From the NCBI GenBank assembly GCA_958510825.1, contig OY294049.1, positions 7,564,001-7,628,000 on the forward strand: DNA of 64,000 nt, read 5' to 3'. How positions within the stretch are numbered: position 1 is the first letter of the stretch; each line of letters begins with the position of its first letter. The translations under genes were made by a program, and so were the position numbers. Below, one piece after another: positions 20,364 through 31,829 of the stretch. The DNA is from Brachypterus glaber (taxonomy: Eukaryota > Arthropoda > Insecta > Coleoptera > Kateretidae). The notes under the pieces are model-generated. The model did not search any database. It saw only the letters and a program-made list of their open reading frames with translations, and was not told where the DNA came from.

Positions 20364-23300
20364 TTATTGTCCTGGTAAAGGACACAACTTAACAAAAGGT
20401 CTTTGTAAAGAACCATTTTGTGTTTTTAATGTAGCGACTCTACATACACCATCTTTACCAGGGTGTAAATGTGTAATTCGGCCTAAGCGCCATTTTAAGG
20501 GTGGAGATAGCTCGTCTTTAATCAAAACCAAACTACCCACATCTAGCGATTTGGACTGATTTGTCCATTTTTGACGTTGCATTAACGTATGAACATACTC
20601 CTGGTGGAACCGTTTCCAGAAGTCTTGCAAAAACCTCTGTAAGAGTTGCCAGCGAGTTAGGCGATTAAGTTTAATGTCTGTGACATTTTCATCGGGTACC
20701 GCAGTCAATGGTTCGAGGGTGAGAAAATGTCCAGGCGTCAAAGGTAACAAGTCATTGGGGTCTGAGCTTAACGGCGTCAGCGGCCGAGAATTCAACACAG
20801 CTTCTATTTGGACTAAAACAGTGTTAAACTCTTCGTACGTCAAAATTTGTGAACCTATTATTCTAGTAAGATGCGATTTTACCGACTTTATTCCCGCCTC
20901 CCAAAGCCCTCCGAAGTGAGGTGCTGAAGGGGGGTTGAATTGCCACTCAATAGCCTCCGTTTCTGCAGCTTGTTTCATAAGCCTATTAAGTTCTTTAAAA
21001 GCTCCGACATAGTTGGTACCGTTGTCACTCCATAGCTTAGAACACCGACCGCGTCTAGCTATAAACCGACGTAACGCTGCTAAGAAACAATCCGCAGAAA
21101 GATCCGAAGCTAATTCGAGATGTACCGCTTTAGTCGCGAAACATACAAACAAACAAATGTACGACTTCGAAGTTTTGGCCCCACGAGTTTTAACTTGCGT
21201 GGTCAGGAACGGACCTGCAAAGTCAGTGCCGGAAATTGAATAAGGTTTTATCCGGTTTAACCGGTCCGGGGGTAAGTTACCCATTAAGGGTTGCAAAGGC
21301 GAAGGGTTTGCGCGAAAGCAAATATGACATTTAGACAAAACACTCCGAATTGCGCGTTTTGCGGACAAAATCCAAAAATTCTGTGCTAATAAAAAATGCA
21401 CAGTTTGTGCGCCTGCGTGTTTATGGTCCAGATGACATTGTTCGATTAACAATAAAGTAAAAATATGATTTTTAGGTAATAATAAACTATGTTTTTTATC
21501 AAACGAAAAACTAGAATTACCAAGACGACCGCCCACCCTGACGAAACCCTTTTCGTCAAGAAACGGTGATAATCTACGAAATTCTTTCGAACAAGGAATA
21601 TTTTTTCTAAGATTTTCAATTTGTACCGATAATGAACTTAATTGAACATGTTTAACCAAAGTCAACATTGATTCTTGCAATTCTTTAGCAGTTAATGCGT
21701 TATAAATTCGATTATTTTTCGATTTTAAATTATGAACAAATCGAATACAGAATGCAAGCACTTTTCTAACTTTGTTTAACAAAGAAAACCGAGCTAAAAG
21801 TAAATCAAAAATATTCTCGTCCTGTGTAGTGATTAAAACGATTTTTCTCTCCTCTGCAGCGATATCTACAGGGGGAGTTATTTCCGAGGAGATAAACTTT
21901 TTATCTGAACGGAGCCATACAGGGCCCGTCCACCAAAGGGCATGATCTATCAGTTCTGAGGGAAAGATTCCCCGAGAACAACAATCCGCAGGATTTTCAA
22001 GACCACTAATATGCATCCAGCATTCAGGGCTTAATCTTTCCTGAATGTAGGTCACACGATTACTAACGAAAGTCTTCCACCGATGTGGCGACGACTTTAT
22101 CCACGATAAGGTTATAGTCGAGTCGGTCCATGCAAAAATGTGGTCAAACGTAATATTATTTTTATAAGTATTTATGACAAAGTTCATAAGTTTAGCTAAA
22201 AGTACAGCACCGCATAATTCTAGCCTAGGTAACGATAACCTTTTTAAGGGCGCGACTTTTGACTTAGCTACGACCAGCGAAGTTTTATAATTTTCCTGTG
22301 AATCTAAATACCGCACGAAAATTACGCAACCGAAACCCTTTTCTGATGCATCAGAAAATCCGTGTAATTCACACGACGAATAATTTTCTGAAAACATGTA
22401 ACGATTAATTTTTACCGACGATAATAAATTTAATTCCGAATTGAATTTTTTCCAGTGATTAACGATTTCTACTGGTAATGGTTGATCCCACGATAAACCG
22501 AGTATCCATAAATGTTGTAATAAATGTTTAACGAGAAAAGTAACCGGCGATAACCATCCCAGTGGATCATAAATACGAGCAAGTTCTGAAAGAATATTTC
22601 TCTTAGTGTATGCTTTTTCCACCACACAAGTTGAAAACGAAAATTTATCTGTGTGCGGAAACCATTGCAAACCAAGTATTTTGACGAAGGGGTCTTGATC
22701 AAACGATAGCAAATTTTGTTGGTGAGATTCCGGAATATTTTCTAAAAGTTCCGGTGTGTTACTTGACCATTTTTTAAGCTCGAACCCACCCCGGTTTAGT
22801 AAATTTATTAATTCACGTTGGAGCGCTAAGGCTTCTTCAATAGTCCGGCAACCACTAACAATATCGTCGACATATATTCCGGACTCCAAAACGGCGGCAG
22901 CGTTTGGAAAATTATGTCTTTCATCGTCAGCTAATTGACGTATAGTTCGCAATGCTAAATAAGGGGAACTCGAAACCCCGTAAGTTACGGTTTCTAAACA
23001 AAAATCTTGTATGGGTAAATCGGGCGAAAAACGATAAACAATGCGCTGATAATTTTTATGCGATTTATCAATAAGAATTTGCCGATACATTTGTTTTATA
23101 TCAGCGACAAAAACGATTTTATGTAATCTAAAGCGAAGTAAAATTTGACAAATATCCGCCTGTAATTTAGGACCAATATACAGGGTGTCGTTAAGTGACG
23201 TGCCGTTATTCGATGCACAATTAGCATCGAAAACTACCCTAAACTTTCCCAACGTACCCCCCGCTCCTACAAAATGATGAGGGATATAGTAAGGGTTGTC

Positions 23301-25517
23301 AAATTCTTTGACATTTTTTATTAATGTCATATGACCCGAATCTAAGTAGTCTTGCATAAATTCATTGTATGCTATTCGCCATTGCGGATTAGCAACAAAA
23401 CGACGTTCCAATGATAATAAACGCCGAACAGCTGATGACCGAGTGTCACCGAAATTGGGGATTATATTTTTAAATGGAAGCGATACGATATAGCGACCTG
23501 TAGAGTCCCTCCCATGCGTTTCGACAAAAGAATTTTCACACGAAATGTCATCCTCAGACATGGGCGTGACCGAAGGTATATTTTCTATTTCCCAAAAATT
23601 TTTTAGAGTTTGTTCTAACGAGTTATCGCTAACGAAAAACGAATGCAAATTTCCAGCGGTTTTAACGGTCGTTTTGCCCATCAATACCCAACCAAAAACG
23701 GTATTAAAGGCTACCGGTTCATTACTTTCCCCGGTAATTTGGCCATTAACCATACTAGTAGCGAAAATTTCCGTACCGATTAACATGTCGATAGAACCAG
23801 GCGTCGCTAACTGTGAGTCAGCTAGCTGTAAGTTTTGAATATGTTTCCAATTTTCAATCGGCAATTTATTTTGAGGCATTTCCGAACAAATTTTCGAAAG
23901 AATGACTGCTTCAAAAGTAACTAAATGCGATGAATTTGTTTTCGAACGAACTGTACAATGTGTAAGCCCCTGTGGCTTCACTGGAAAAGGCCCTAGCCCC
24001 TGGATCGAATTATCCACGCGCAACCTACGAAGGCCCAGCCTATCTACACACGACCGTGTTATTATATTAGCTTGTGAAGCGCAGTCAAAAAGGACTCTAA
24101 TTGTTTGATAATTGCCAAATGCATCTAAGATCTCTACTTGTGCAGTTCCAAGCAGTACAGTCGACAATACCGATGCGTTAGCTAGCAGCGTAGTTTTCGT
24201 AGCCGGGACCGCCTGTGACGTAGAGGGAACGCTGTGCGGTGACTCCGTATCTCGCGACTGGGACGTCGCCGGCAGTGCGCTCGGACTATTGTTAAAATGC
24301 AGGAGCGTGTGGTGTCGAGAACCGCACTCCCTGCAGTTCGAGGAAGATACACACGAATTTGATCGGTGCGAATGCCCTAAACAGTTTAGGCACAAATTAT
24401 TATTTTTAACGAAACAAAAACGTTCATAAGGCGATTTCTTTATAAACAACGAGCAGCGATTAATATTGTGTTGATTCTTGCAAAGAATACACGATGAATT
24501 ATTTACGACAAATGAATTAGGGACTGATGTATGCAACTTTCCCGAATGTAACAAATTTTTCGGTTTGTTACTGGCAAGTGGGGGCGAATTTAAATTAAGG
24601 TTTTTACTGCCAGAATTTTCGACGGTTTCTAATGAGCGACAATGATTTTTCAAAAAACTAATTAAGTCGGTATACGAGGGTAGATCATTACTATTATATT
24701 TATCCTCATATTGCGTGCACAAATTTTTTTCTAATTTTTTAAATACCAAATCGAAAAGTATAAACGACCATTCTTCGGTGTTTAAACCTAATGTATTTAA
24801 TGCAGCAATATTTTCTGTCAGAGTATTAATTAATCTTTGAAGCGATTCTAAATTATCAGGAACGAATTTAGGCAAATTAGTAATTTCATTCCAAAACTGC
24901 ATGGCTAAAATCCTCTTATTTTGATATTTGGACTTTAGTGCGTCATAAGCGATGGGGTATGTATTATTTGAAAGGGGTATAGCTTTGACTAAGGCCAATG
25001 GGGCGTCAGACAAGCTCCCTATCATGTAGTGATATTTTTCAATATTTGTGAGATTTGGGTGGCTATGAATAAGCGAATTATACAAATCAAAGAAAGACGG
25101 CCATTGTTTAAAGTCCCCATTAAATTGTGGCAATGATATTTTGGGAAGTTTAACCTGTTTTGAGCCATCACAACTCTTACTATCGGTTCCACCAAAAATT
25201 TTATTATGATTAATCTGAATTAAAACAACAATATCATCTACATCATGGCGTAATTTGGTTTCCTTTTTTATCTCAGCTGTGCGTTCTGCGGTTTGTTCTT
25301 TTGAAAGAACTTCGATAATTTCGCTAGACAATTTTTCAAAATGTCTGAACAACAAATCCACAGATTTATAACGAATTCTAAAGCTTTCATGCTTAGTGGG
25401 ACTCTCCAATGCGGCAACGCCAATGCTATTTATGCGCTTGATACGCTCAATTATTGCATTTCTATCATTCAATAAAAATTGATATTTTTCCATATTGGAT
25501 GAGTCAGTCCCAAGCAT
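20364..25517 (-). CDS. BEL/Pao gag-pol polyprotein (1,717 aa)
   Basis: One uninterrupted frame encodes all retrotransposition proteins. Residues ~120-290 are the BEL/Pao Gag region (LPKISLPQFNGDFKQWPSF). Cysteine clusters at ~343-400 are zinc-binding. The aspartic protease region at ~455-500 has FDCASQ, with catalytic D478 but C-A where relatives usually have S/T-G/A. RT spans ~740-930 with KFRVVFD, ADIKQMYRQI and YVDD at 882-885. RNase H follows (HGFSDASEKGFG). Integrase has an H-H-C-C zinc site and DDE core segments GTDFAGPF, WSDNGTNY and GLWEAGIKS. The C-terminus is the integrase tail (GSLVLIKDE). The ATG at 25517 leaves a ~0.6-kb leader. All catalytic signatures are present, so the product is probably functional. 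Confidence 0.95.
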   Translation of the reverse strand: MLGTDSSNMEKYQFLLNDRNAIIERIKRINSIGVAALESPTKHESFRIRYKSVDLLFRHFEKLSSEIIEVLSKEQTAERTAEIKKETKLRHDVDDIVVLIQINHNKIFGGTDSKSCDGSKQVKLPKISLPQFNGDFKQWPSFFDLYNSLIHSHPNLTNIEKYHYMIGSLSDAPLALVKAIPLSNNTYPIAYDALKSKYQNKRILAMQFWNEITNLPKFVPDNLESLQRLINTLTENIAALNTLGLNTEEWSFILFDLVFKKLEKNLCTQYEDKYNSNDLPSYTDLISFLKNHCRSLETVENSGSKNLNLNSPPLASNKPKNLLHSGKLHTSVPNSFVVNNSSCILCKNQHNINRCSLFIKKSPYERFCFVKNNNLCLNCLGHSHRSNSCVSSSNCRECGSRHHTLLHFNNSPSALPATSQSRDTESPHSVPSTSQAVPATKTTLLANASVLSTVLLGTAQVEILDAFGNYQTIRVLFDCASQANIITRSCVDRLGLRRLRVDNSIQGLGPFPVKPQGLTHCTVRSKTNSSHLVTFEAVILSKICSEMPQNKLPIENWKHIQNLQLADSQLATPGSIDMLIGTEIFATSMVNGQITGESNEPVAFNTVFGWVLMGKTTVKTAGNLHSFFVSDNSLEQTLKNFWEIENIPSVTPMSEDDISCENSFVETHGRDSTGRYIVSLPFKNIIPNFGDTRSSAVRRLLSLERRFVANPQWRIAYNEFMQDYLDSGHMTLIKNVKEFDNPYYIPHHFVGAGGTLGKFRVVFDANCASNNGTSLNDTLYIGPKLQADICQILLRFRLHKIVFVADIKQMYRQILIDKSHKNYQRIVYRFSPDLPIQDFCLETVTYGVSSSPYLALRTIRQLADDERHNFPNAAAVLESGIYVDDIVSGCRTIEEALALQRELINLLNRGGFELKKWSSNTPELLENIPESHQQNLLSFDQDPFVKILGLQWFPHTDKFSFSTCVVEKAYTKRNILSELARIYDPLGWLSPVTFLVKHLLQHLWILGLSWDQPLPVEIVNHWKKFNSELNLLSSVKINRYMFSENYSSCELHGFSDASEKGFGCVIFVRYLDSQENYKTSLVVAKSKVAPLKRLSLPRLELCGAVLLAKLMNFVINTYKNNITFDHIFAWTDSTITLSWIKSSPHRWKTFVSNRVTYIQERLSPECWMHISGLENPADCCSRGIFPSELIDHALWWTGPVWLRSDKKFISSEITPPVDIAAEERKIVLITTQDENIFDLLLARFSLLNKVRKVLAFCIRFVHNLKSKNNRIYNALTAKELQESMLTLVKHVQLSSLSVQIENLRKNIPCSKEFRRLSPFLDEKGFVRVGGRLGNSSFSFDKKHSLLLPKNHIFTLLLIEQCHLDHKHAGAQTVHFLLAQNFWILSAKRAIRSVLSKCHICFRANPSPLQPLMGNLPPDRLNRIKPYSISGTDFAGPFLTTQVKTRGAKTSKSYICLFVCFATKAVHLELASDLSADCFLAALRRFIARRGRCSKLWSDNGTNYVGAFKELNRLMKQAAETEAIEWQFNPPSAPHFGGLWEAGIKSVKSHLTRIIGSQILTYEEFNTVLVQIEAVLNSRPLTPLSSDPNDLLPLTPGHFLTLEPLTAVPDENVTDIKLNRLTRWQLLQRFLQDFWKRFHQEYVHTLMQRQKWTNQSKSLDVGSLVLIKDELSPPLKWRLGRITHLHPGKDGVCRVATLKTQNGSLQRPFVKLCPLPGQ

Positions 25518-26122
25518 AAATCAACAAAATGGCAAAAAATGAATACGCACAGGTAAGTTAAACGGAACTACCTACCAAAAAAAACTGTAATAAACAATGC
25601 TAATGAGTAAACCCAACAAAAAATGGTTTACTTTATTTCCAAATAAAATCAAGTAAAAATATTTTTCAAAATGTTTCATAGAACTTTTCCAAAGTTAAGT
25701 ACCTAGAACCAATTGTATTTAAATAAATGAAAATAATAATTTGTTTTGTTATAGACTGCCAAACAGTTGTTATTCGATAATAAACAATTGTTTAAACAAC
25801 GAAAGCGATAAAAAAAAAACGAAAGCGATGCGATAATTACGAAGCGATAGTTACGGTATACGAAAGCAACTATAATTAACTACGAATTTAATTAATTATT
25901 ACGAAAGAAAACTATGATAATAGCCGAAAGCAAAATAAATGATTTATAATAATAATGTTTTGTTTACATGCGAAATGTCAAAATTCACGAATTAAATTTT
26001 GAAATCCCGAATATGCACGATCGATGTTGCCAAGGAACCAAAAAAAACGTCCCCTTTTTTAACGGCAAATTCCACGAACCGCACACGAATTTTATCAGCA
26101 AAAATGATTATTTAAACAATAA
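25518..26122 (-). other. BEL/Pao 5' leader
   Basis: About 600 bp of non-coding sequence between the primer site and the gag-pol ATG, with repeated CGAAAGC/GCGATA words near 25800-25930. No conserved signal recognised. Confidence 0.6.
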
Positions 26123-26140
26123 TTCGGCGAAAAAGGTCCA
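26123..26140 (-). promoter_or_regulatory. Candidate tRNA primer-binding site of BEL/Pao element
   Basis: On the minus strand the LTR end is followed by three T residues and TGGACCTTTTTCGCCGAA. It begins with the TGG expected for pairing to a tRNA CCA end. I could not match it to a specific tRNA. Confidence 0.55.
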
Positions 26141-26143
26141 AAA

Positions 26144-26544
26144 TGAATAATCGGGCTTAGTCGGCGAGCAGTGGACTGATTTTTATGCAGGTGGACGCAT
26201 TGGGTTCTGGGGATTAAATAACACAAATTTACCTTAGATGTCGGCGGGTCTTCTTCCTGATCGATCAGTTCTTCCTGGCTCCTTTGTGTTACCGGGAAAG
26301 GACTGGATAGGCACAATGATAAGCACAAAACCGACGGACGGATTGTCACCGAGCGGCGTTCGATATAGCCAATATCTATCGATATATGAAAACGTCCCGA
26401 ATTGGACGGTTCAACAGATACTACAATACTGATTCCTTCCGCGAACGATACTACTCTATCTCGCGGACAAAATACAAACTAAATCTAAAGAATTCAAATC
26501 AAAATATCCCAAAATTAATTAATTAATTAAACGAAGATTATACA
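26144..26544 (-). repeat. BEL/Pao LTR (5' LTR)
   Basis: 401 bp, same sequence by eye as 19821-20221, followed by the target duplication ATTAT at 26545-26549. It carries the element's promoter by position. Confidence 0.95.
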
Positions 26545-26549
26545 ATTAT

Positions 26550-27890
26550 TTAGAGCTTTGGTATCTTTTTAAGACCAAATTTAAAAAAATCTATCGACGC
26601 GTTTTTGAGAAAAACGATTTTCATTTGTTTTGACAAAAAAAAATATAACATATTTAAAAATTATTTTAGATATTCAGATTTTACGTCAAAAAGTGAGAAA
26701 AAGTTTTTATAGACGTTTGGGCTAAATTGCTTTTTAATGGAGCTATCGTACTTTTAAAGGGCATTTTTAGAATATTTATCACTTCATATCTCAGAAACGG
26801 TTTAACTTATTAACATGAAATTTTTACTGAACCATAGAACCAATAAATGTAAACATTAACGTTTTATTAAAATTAAGTTTTTGACTAGGGGCGTAGATAA
26901 TGAGTGCCTCATAATTTATAGAAAAAAATAAGCATTTTTGTAATGTAGTGATCATAAATAATAACTTTATTATTATATCTAAAATATATATTGAAGTTCG
27001 AGTGCGTAATATGTACATGCATGTAACATATGTAACATGTTATAAAAAATTAGAAAATACGTAAACAAAAAACGATCGATCCGAACGATTTTTTTATATT
27101 TGCCTAAATTACTTCTTATTGTGTGTTTAAACAATTTATAAAAAAAAATCAGGGGTCAAAAACAAAAAGATAAAATTTGAAAAAAACCACCGTGTTTTTT
27201 AGTTTTTATTGCCTTTTGTTATAATTTCGTAGAAATGTTTTAAACAGAAAATAACGCTACAATCTATTAAACATAAGCTTCCAAATTAAAAGATAAGTGC
27301 AACTTCTAGAGATTTCGACGGAAAGCTCCAAGCTTTTAGCCTTTCACTCATTCCAACAAGCTGCATTTTGCTTTGATACCGAGAATACTATGAAAAATAT
27401 TATTATATCTATAGCATTTTATTTATGAATATCTTGTCTGTCACACTCAAAAACAATTGGCCAAAACTTTTCTTTGGCTGCTCTGGTTTATTAGTGGTAC
27501 ACCATGGGTCGTGGTGGTTAAAGTATTCAGTACTTAATTCGTCACGCCAGAAGCGTGGATTCAAGAAAGAAGCAAAAAAAAATTCAATTTTTTAAAATCA
27601 AAAATCAGAACAACCCCTTAAAATAATTTAGTACCCGCTTTTCTAAAAAAAAATCAGCGGCACACAGGCGATTTTTTTTAAGATATTAATTTAAAATTGC
27701 TTTTTTAGGTAGGTAAATTAAATTTAGGCACGTCACTGAGCTTTTAATTAGTTATCATTATTTTTTTTATAATTATTTAACAAAATAAATAAATTTTTAA
27801 AAAATAACTCTTATCTGTATATTAAAATTTTATCTTTATTAATTTGACTATACACGGTGTATTTGAAATAGCGTCGGAAATTTTAACAGA
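26550..27890. other. No recognisable gene
   Basis: AT-rich DNA with many poly-A/T runs and stops in all frames. No feature that I can support. Confidence 0.45.
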
Positions 27891-27891
27891 T

Positions 27892-28938
27892 GATTCTACA
27901 TCATAAAATATGACAAAAAGTTCCTATAAACATATGTCTAAAAATGCGTCATAAGGGAGCGCCTTTGAAAGTGGCTAAAAAATCGGTTTTTATTTAATAA
28001 CTCAGGAACCCTTTGAGATATATCAACGGGGTTTTGCACGTCAACTAATCCTACCAAGGCCAGTTTTTATGTGTTATTTTCATGTACTTTTTTCATCCAG
28101 GGGTGTGCGAAACGGGGGGGGCTTATCAGTTTTTTGTCCCAAACTTTTTTCTGTGTAACTTTTTTGCAATTTTATTTTTGTGAATATGATTCCTCAGGTC
28201 AAAATACATAAAAAAGGTACTCTTGTTGTAATACTGTAGGATTAACCGTTTTCGAGAAAAATTCATTTGAAGGTGAAATTCCACGGTTCGAGGACGAAAA
28301 ATTAAATACTAAAATGTTGAAAACCAAAATTTTAATGATGCAGGGCGAATGTACATTAAAAACTAAGAAAAAAACCTCATATACAGGTACTTCCAAAAAT
28401 CAATCCTAATGGAGCTATGGTCTCCTAAATATGCACCATTTTTAAAGGGCTATGGTAGCTTTAAAAGCGTTTTTTCGACCTACATGTATGAAACTTTTTT
28501 TCTTAGTTTTTGATGTAGAATAACATTGCATCATTAAAATTTTGGTTTTCGACATTTTAGTATTTAATTTTTCGTCCTCGAACCGTGAAGTTTCACCTTC
28601 AAATTAACTTTTCTCGAAAACGGTTAATCCTACAGTATTACAACAAGAGTACCTTTTTTATGTATTTTGACCTGAGGAATCATATTTCAAAAATAAAATT
28701 GCAAAAAAATTACACAGAAAAAAGTTTGGGACAAAAAACTGAAAAAGACCCCCCGTTTCGCACACCCCTGATTTAAATAAGTACATGAAAATTACATTAA
28801 AATATGGGCCTTATTAGGATTAATTCACGTGCAAAACCTCGTTAACATATCTCAAAGGGTTCGGGAGTAGCTTCCTTATGACGCATTTTTAGACATATGT
28901 TTATAGGAACTTTTTGTCATATTTTATCATGTAGAATC
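27892..28938. mobile_element. 1.05-kb foldback palindrome
   Basis: Left arm 27892-28387 and right arm 28478-28938 are inverse complements with scattered mismatches, around a centre of ~90 bp. Outermost pairing is GATTCTACATCATAAAATATG with its near complement. Blocks such as CGAGGACGAAAAATTAAATAC and CCCCCCCGTTTCGCACACCCC are preserved in inverse. Short ORFs here are mirror artefacts. Transcribed, it would form a ~450-bp hairpin RNA. Confidence 0.85.
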
Positions 28939-28964
28939 ACGTATTTATCGGTTAATAAAACATA

Positions 28965-29650
28965 GGTATACCACACAGACAAGGAAAGACCTCCAAAGCC
29001 GTTGCGGAATACTGTGATAAATGTGCCTAGCGCATCTGAGATAAACTTGCACATGCGCACTACTATTGTTGTTTTTGACGAGTATTTTTAACCTTAGTTT
29101 TGTGTGTCAAATAAAAATTGTAAAAAAATTCAACAAAAAACAATAAATATCTTCGAAGAAACGTCGAAATAGTTTTTAAAATTATTTTATAAGAGTTTTT
29201 CGAGGTGTGTTTGAGTTTTGGGATTTTGTACATCTACTTTGAGTACACCAGGGATTGACCCTTTGCTCTTCATAAAGCAACAATACAGGTTAGGTTTAAA
29301 GATAAACAAATGCAGCAAAAAAAAACATTAAATTACAGTACTAGTCGAAAAATGAATAGTAACAAACGACGATCTGACAGTACTGACAGTATAAAGTTTA
29401 TACTATAAACAAACTACTAATAAGTCGTCACCCCAGTATTGGTTTGCCATATCTCTATTTTTAAGATTTTTACTGGGGGATTTTTGGAGATAAGACAAAT
29501 GAATACTGGGATGATACGACCGACATCATTTCACAGCGTACTGCGCAAGGTCAGATATATTGCGTTACGTCATTTCGCTGCCCCGTTCTGTCACAAAATA
29601 ATTTTGCGCAGGCTGGACTAATGGTTCTCTTTCCATCTCTATGGTATACC
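28965..29650. mobile_element. TIR element, GGTATACCACACAGA-type ends
   Basis: GGTATACCACACAGACAAGG at left and the inverse of GGTATACCATAGAGATGG at right share about 20 bp of end. The ~640-bp interior has GCGCAC/GTGCGC-rich patches and no transposase. It begins 27 bp after the 1-kb palindrome. Confidence 0.55.
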
Positions 29651-29812
29651 AATTTTCAAGCTCAAATACGTATTTTCATTATTTGACCTTCAAAGTTCAA
29701 GGTCGAATATGAATCTGACATTTTTTTCACTATTTTTATTGTATTCAGCACATCAAAAAACATTGAAAAGCCCTCTTAAACATTCACTTATAATTTTTTA
29801 CATTAGACTTAA

Positions 29813-29941
29813 CTTTCTCTCCGGGAGTGGTCCATATATGGACCAGTACTCCGAGTGGCGACTTGTCATAAGAAGTTCATTCATTTAAGTCAGCTAAAAT
29901 GCGAGGTCAATTTTAAAGGAAAGATCCCCGGAGCGAAAAGG
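29813..29941. mobile_element. piggyBac-like MITE with TTAA target duplication
   Basis: TTAA at 29809-29812 and 29942-29945 flank a 129-bp unit with ends CTTTCTCTCCGGG and the inverse of CCTTTTCGCTCCGGGG. Near the left end, 29829-29844 is a perfect palindrome, GGTCCATATATGGACC. TTAA is the piggyBac target; no transposase is encoded here. Confidence 0.7.
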
Positions 29942-30246
29942 TTAATGCCCTACGATTTGGTTAGTCTTCATGGTATGTTTGTGAATTTGTAAATTTAGAA
30001 TACCCCAATTTTAATGTTAAATTAAAACACCCTTTTAATATACATTGTTGCCAAATTACAAATCGTTTAAGGTGTGAAGGTTGTTAAATGTGGTAATAAA
30101 AGTCTAATTTTTTCATTACCTATGGTTAAACTTACAAAACAAGGAAAATATCAGAACCAGATATTTAATGGTTATTTATAGTACAAGTAAATAAAGACCT
30201 ATTTTATCGGGTGCTATTTTTGCTTGTCGATATAATAGTATATTTT

Positions 30247-30360
30247 TAACCTAATAAGAAAATGAAACATTTCCAACTTGAGATATGCTATTGGTCTGAG
30301 GCGCAGCCTAGGCCAAATTATCATCTCGAAAGTTGGAAATATCATTTTCTTATGAGGTTA
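30247..30360. repeat. 114-bp hairpin with GC-rich apex
   Basis: The arms pair over about 50 bp (TAACCT...AAGAAAATGA...TTTCCAACTT with its inverse), closing on a GGCGCAGCCTAGGCC apex. It could fold as a single RNA stem. Confidence 0.7.
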
Positions 30361-30749
30361 GAACAGTTTTTTATTCACAATAATATAAAACATAAAATGT
30401 TTGGTTATGTTGCTTTCAATGACTATCTTAGCGCACCACCTATGACTTAAAATCTAAAGCTAAAAAAGGGTAAAAAAGAGCTCTTATCTGCCATTGGTGA
30501 TAAAAAAGGTAACTTTTCTAATTGTTTAAAAGGTAAATAAGCATGATATACTTTGAAATTTTACAAAAAGGACATTTTACTGTATGATTGTAAATAAATG
30601 TCTTTATTCACGTGTGCCACAAAAATATTTTACTACAAAAGCCAAATAAATAAATCCATTAAAAATAAACTCAAGAAAATTTCATAAAATGCAAATTTTT
30701 TAGGGATTTCTATCAGTTATGGGAGATTAGCTCAGCGGTCTAAGGCATC

Positions 30750-31638
30750 CCCAGGTAGCGTGTGATGTTATGTTACTAGAATTTAACATCACATTATAGT
30801 AATTTTTTTGATGTTAATGTGTACACGTTACTGTAATGTGAAAAAGTTGATGTTAAATTGAACACGTTAATGCGATGTGAAAAAACTGATGTTAAATCTA
30901 TGTGAAATTTGTGATATTAAATGATGTCCCCAAATGAACTACAACTTACCAACGCGGACATTCTCGATTCCCATTGGTTGTTTTCATCACATGTTCATAT
31001 TGCCACGCGAGTTTTGGTTTTTACAAAGTAATATTTTCTATTGGTGTGAAAAACAGACATACTGAGATTTGTGGTGTGAAATCAAAGAAATAATAGTCTT
31101 TGTGTGAAATGGATCAACTAGGTGTAAGTATTAACAAATTATATTTATAATTAGCTAGGTATAAGTGGTCGAAATAACTGTTTTGACAAAACTAACCTAA
31201 TATTTGTTGTATTATTTTTTTTTATTGCATATTTATTACGAAATGTATTGTTTTTCTCAAGCTTAATAATTAATTATTATTAGTTATTGGATATACCTAC
31301 TTAAATAATAATAAGAATATTACGGAATACTACAATTATATTATTAAATAATTAATAGGTATACCTATGATAACTTTGATATCCCATTGATGTTATCACA
31401 AACACGTTATTTTTGTGACATCCCATTGATGTTATCACAAACACGTTATTTTTGTGACATCCCATTGATGTTATCACAAACACGTTATTTTTGGGACATC
31501 ACACTGTGATGTTAATGAAGTAGGACTTAGGACATCCATGCGATGTCACATCAATGTTAATGCCACAAGTATTGTAACATCACAAGTCACATATTAACAT
31601 GGTTCTAACATGAATGTGATGTTATTTTGCTACCTGGG
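30750..31638. mobile_element. 889-bp TIR element, CCCAGGTAGC ends, inserted in SINE
   Basis: The ends CCCAGGTAGC and GCTACCTGGG are perfect inverses, followed inward by TGTGATGTTA/AATGTGATGTTA-type repeats throughout. A TC on each side is the duplicated target when compared with the intact SINE at 46481. The interior has no ORF but carries three exact-type 39-bp tandem repeats (31381-31497). Confidence 0.85.
31381..31497. repeat. Three tandem 39-bp repeats
   Basis: Units begin ATCCCATTGATGTTATCACA at 31381, 31420 and 31459; the third ends GGGAC rather than GTGAC. They lie inside the CCCAGGTAGC element. Confidence 0.9.
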
Positions 31639-31829
31639 TCGATATAGCATTGACACTGAGCTACTGATCGTGAGTTCAAACCTCACTGGCGCCGATTGCC
31701 TTTTTTAGTTAATTAATAATTGAAATTTGGCGAAGGCGTACTCCCTAGATATATTGGTTCGAAAGTCAATTAAAGCCAGTGGTTCCCTCTACTACTAGCC
31801 CACACAAGTCCTGGACTTAGGGGATGCTT

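Larger units (their letters stand above)
19821..26544 (-). mobile_element. Complete BEL/Pao LTR retrotransposon
   Basis: A 6,724-bp element on the minus strand: 5' LTR 26144-26544, candidate primer site 26123-26140, a single gag-pol ORF 20364-25517, polypurine segment next to 3' LTR 19821-20221. The LTRs begin TG and end CA on the plus strand, and I found no difference between their 401 bp by eye. The ATTAT target duplication is intact. All this indicates a very recent insertion with no visible inactivating lesion; there is no env-like ORF. Confidence 0.95.

Noticed and set aside
31381..31497. CRISPR array
   Set aside because: Three direct 39-bp repeats are contiguous with no spacers, in a eukaryotic transposon.
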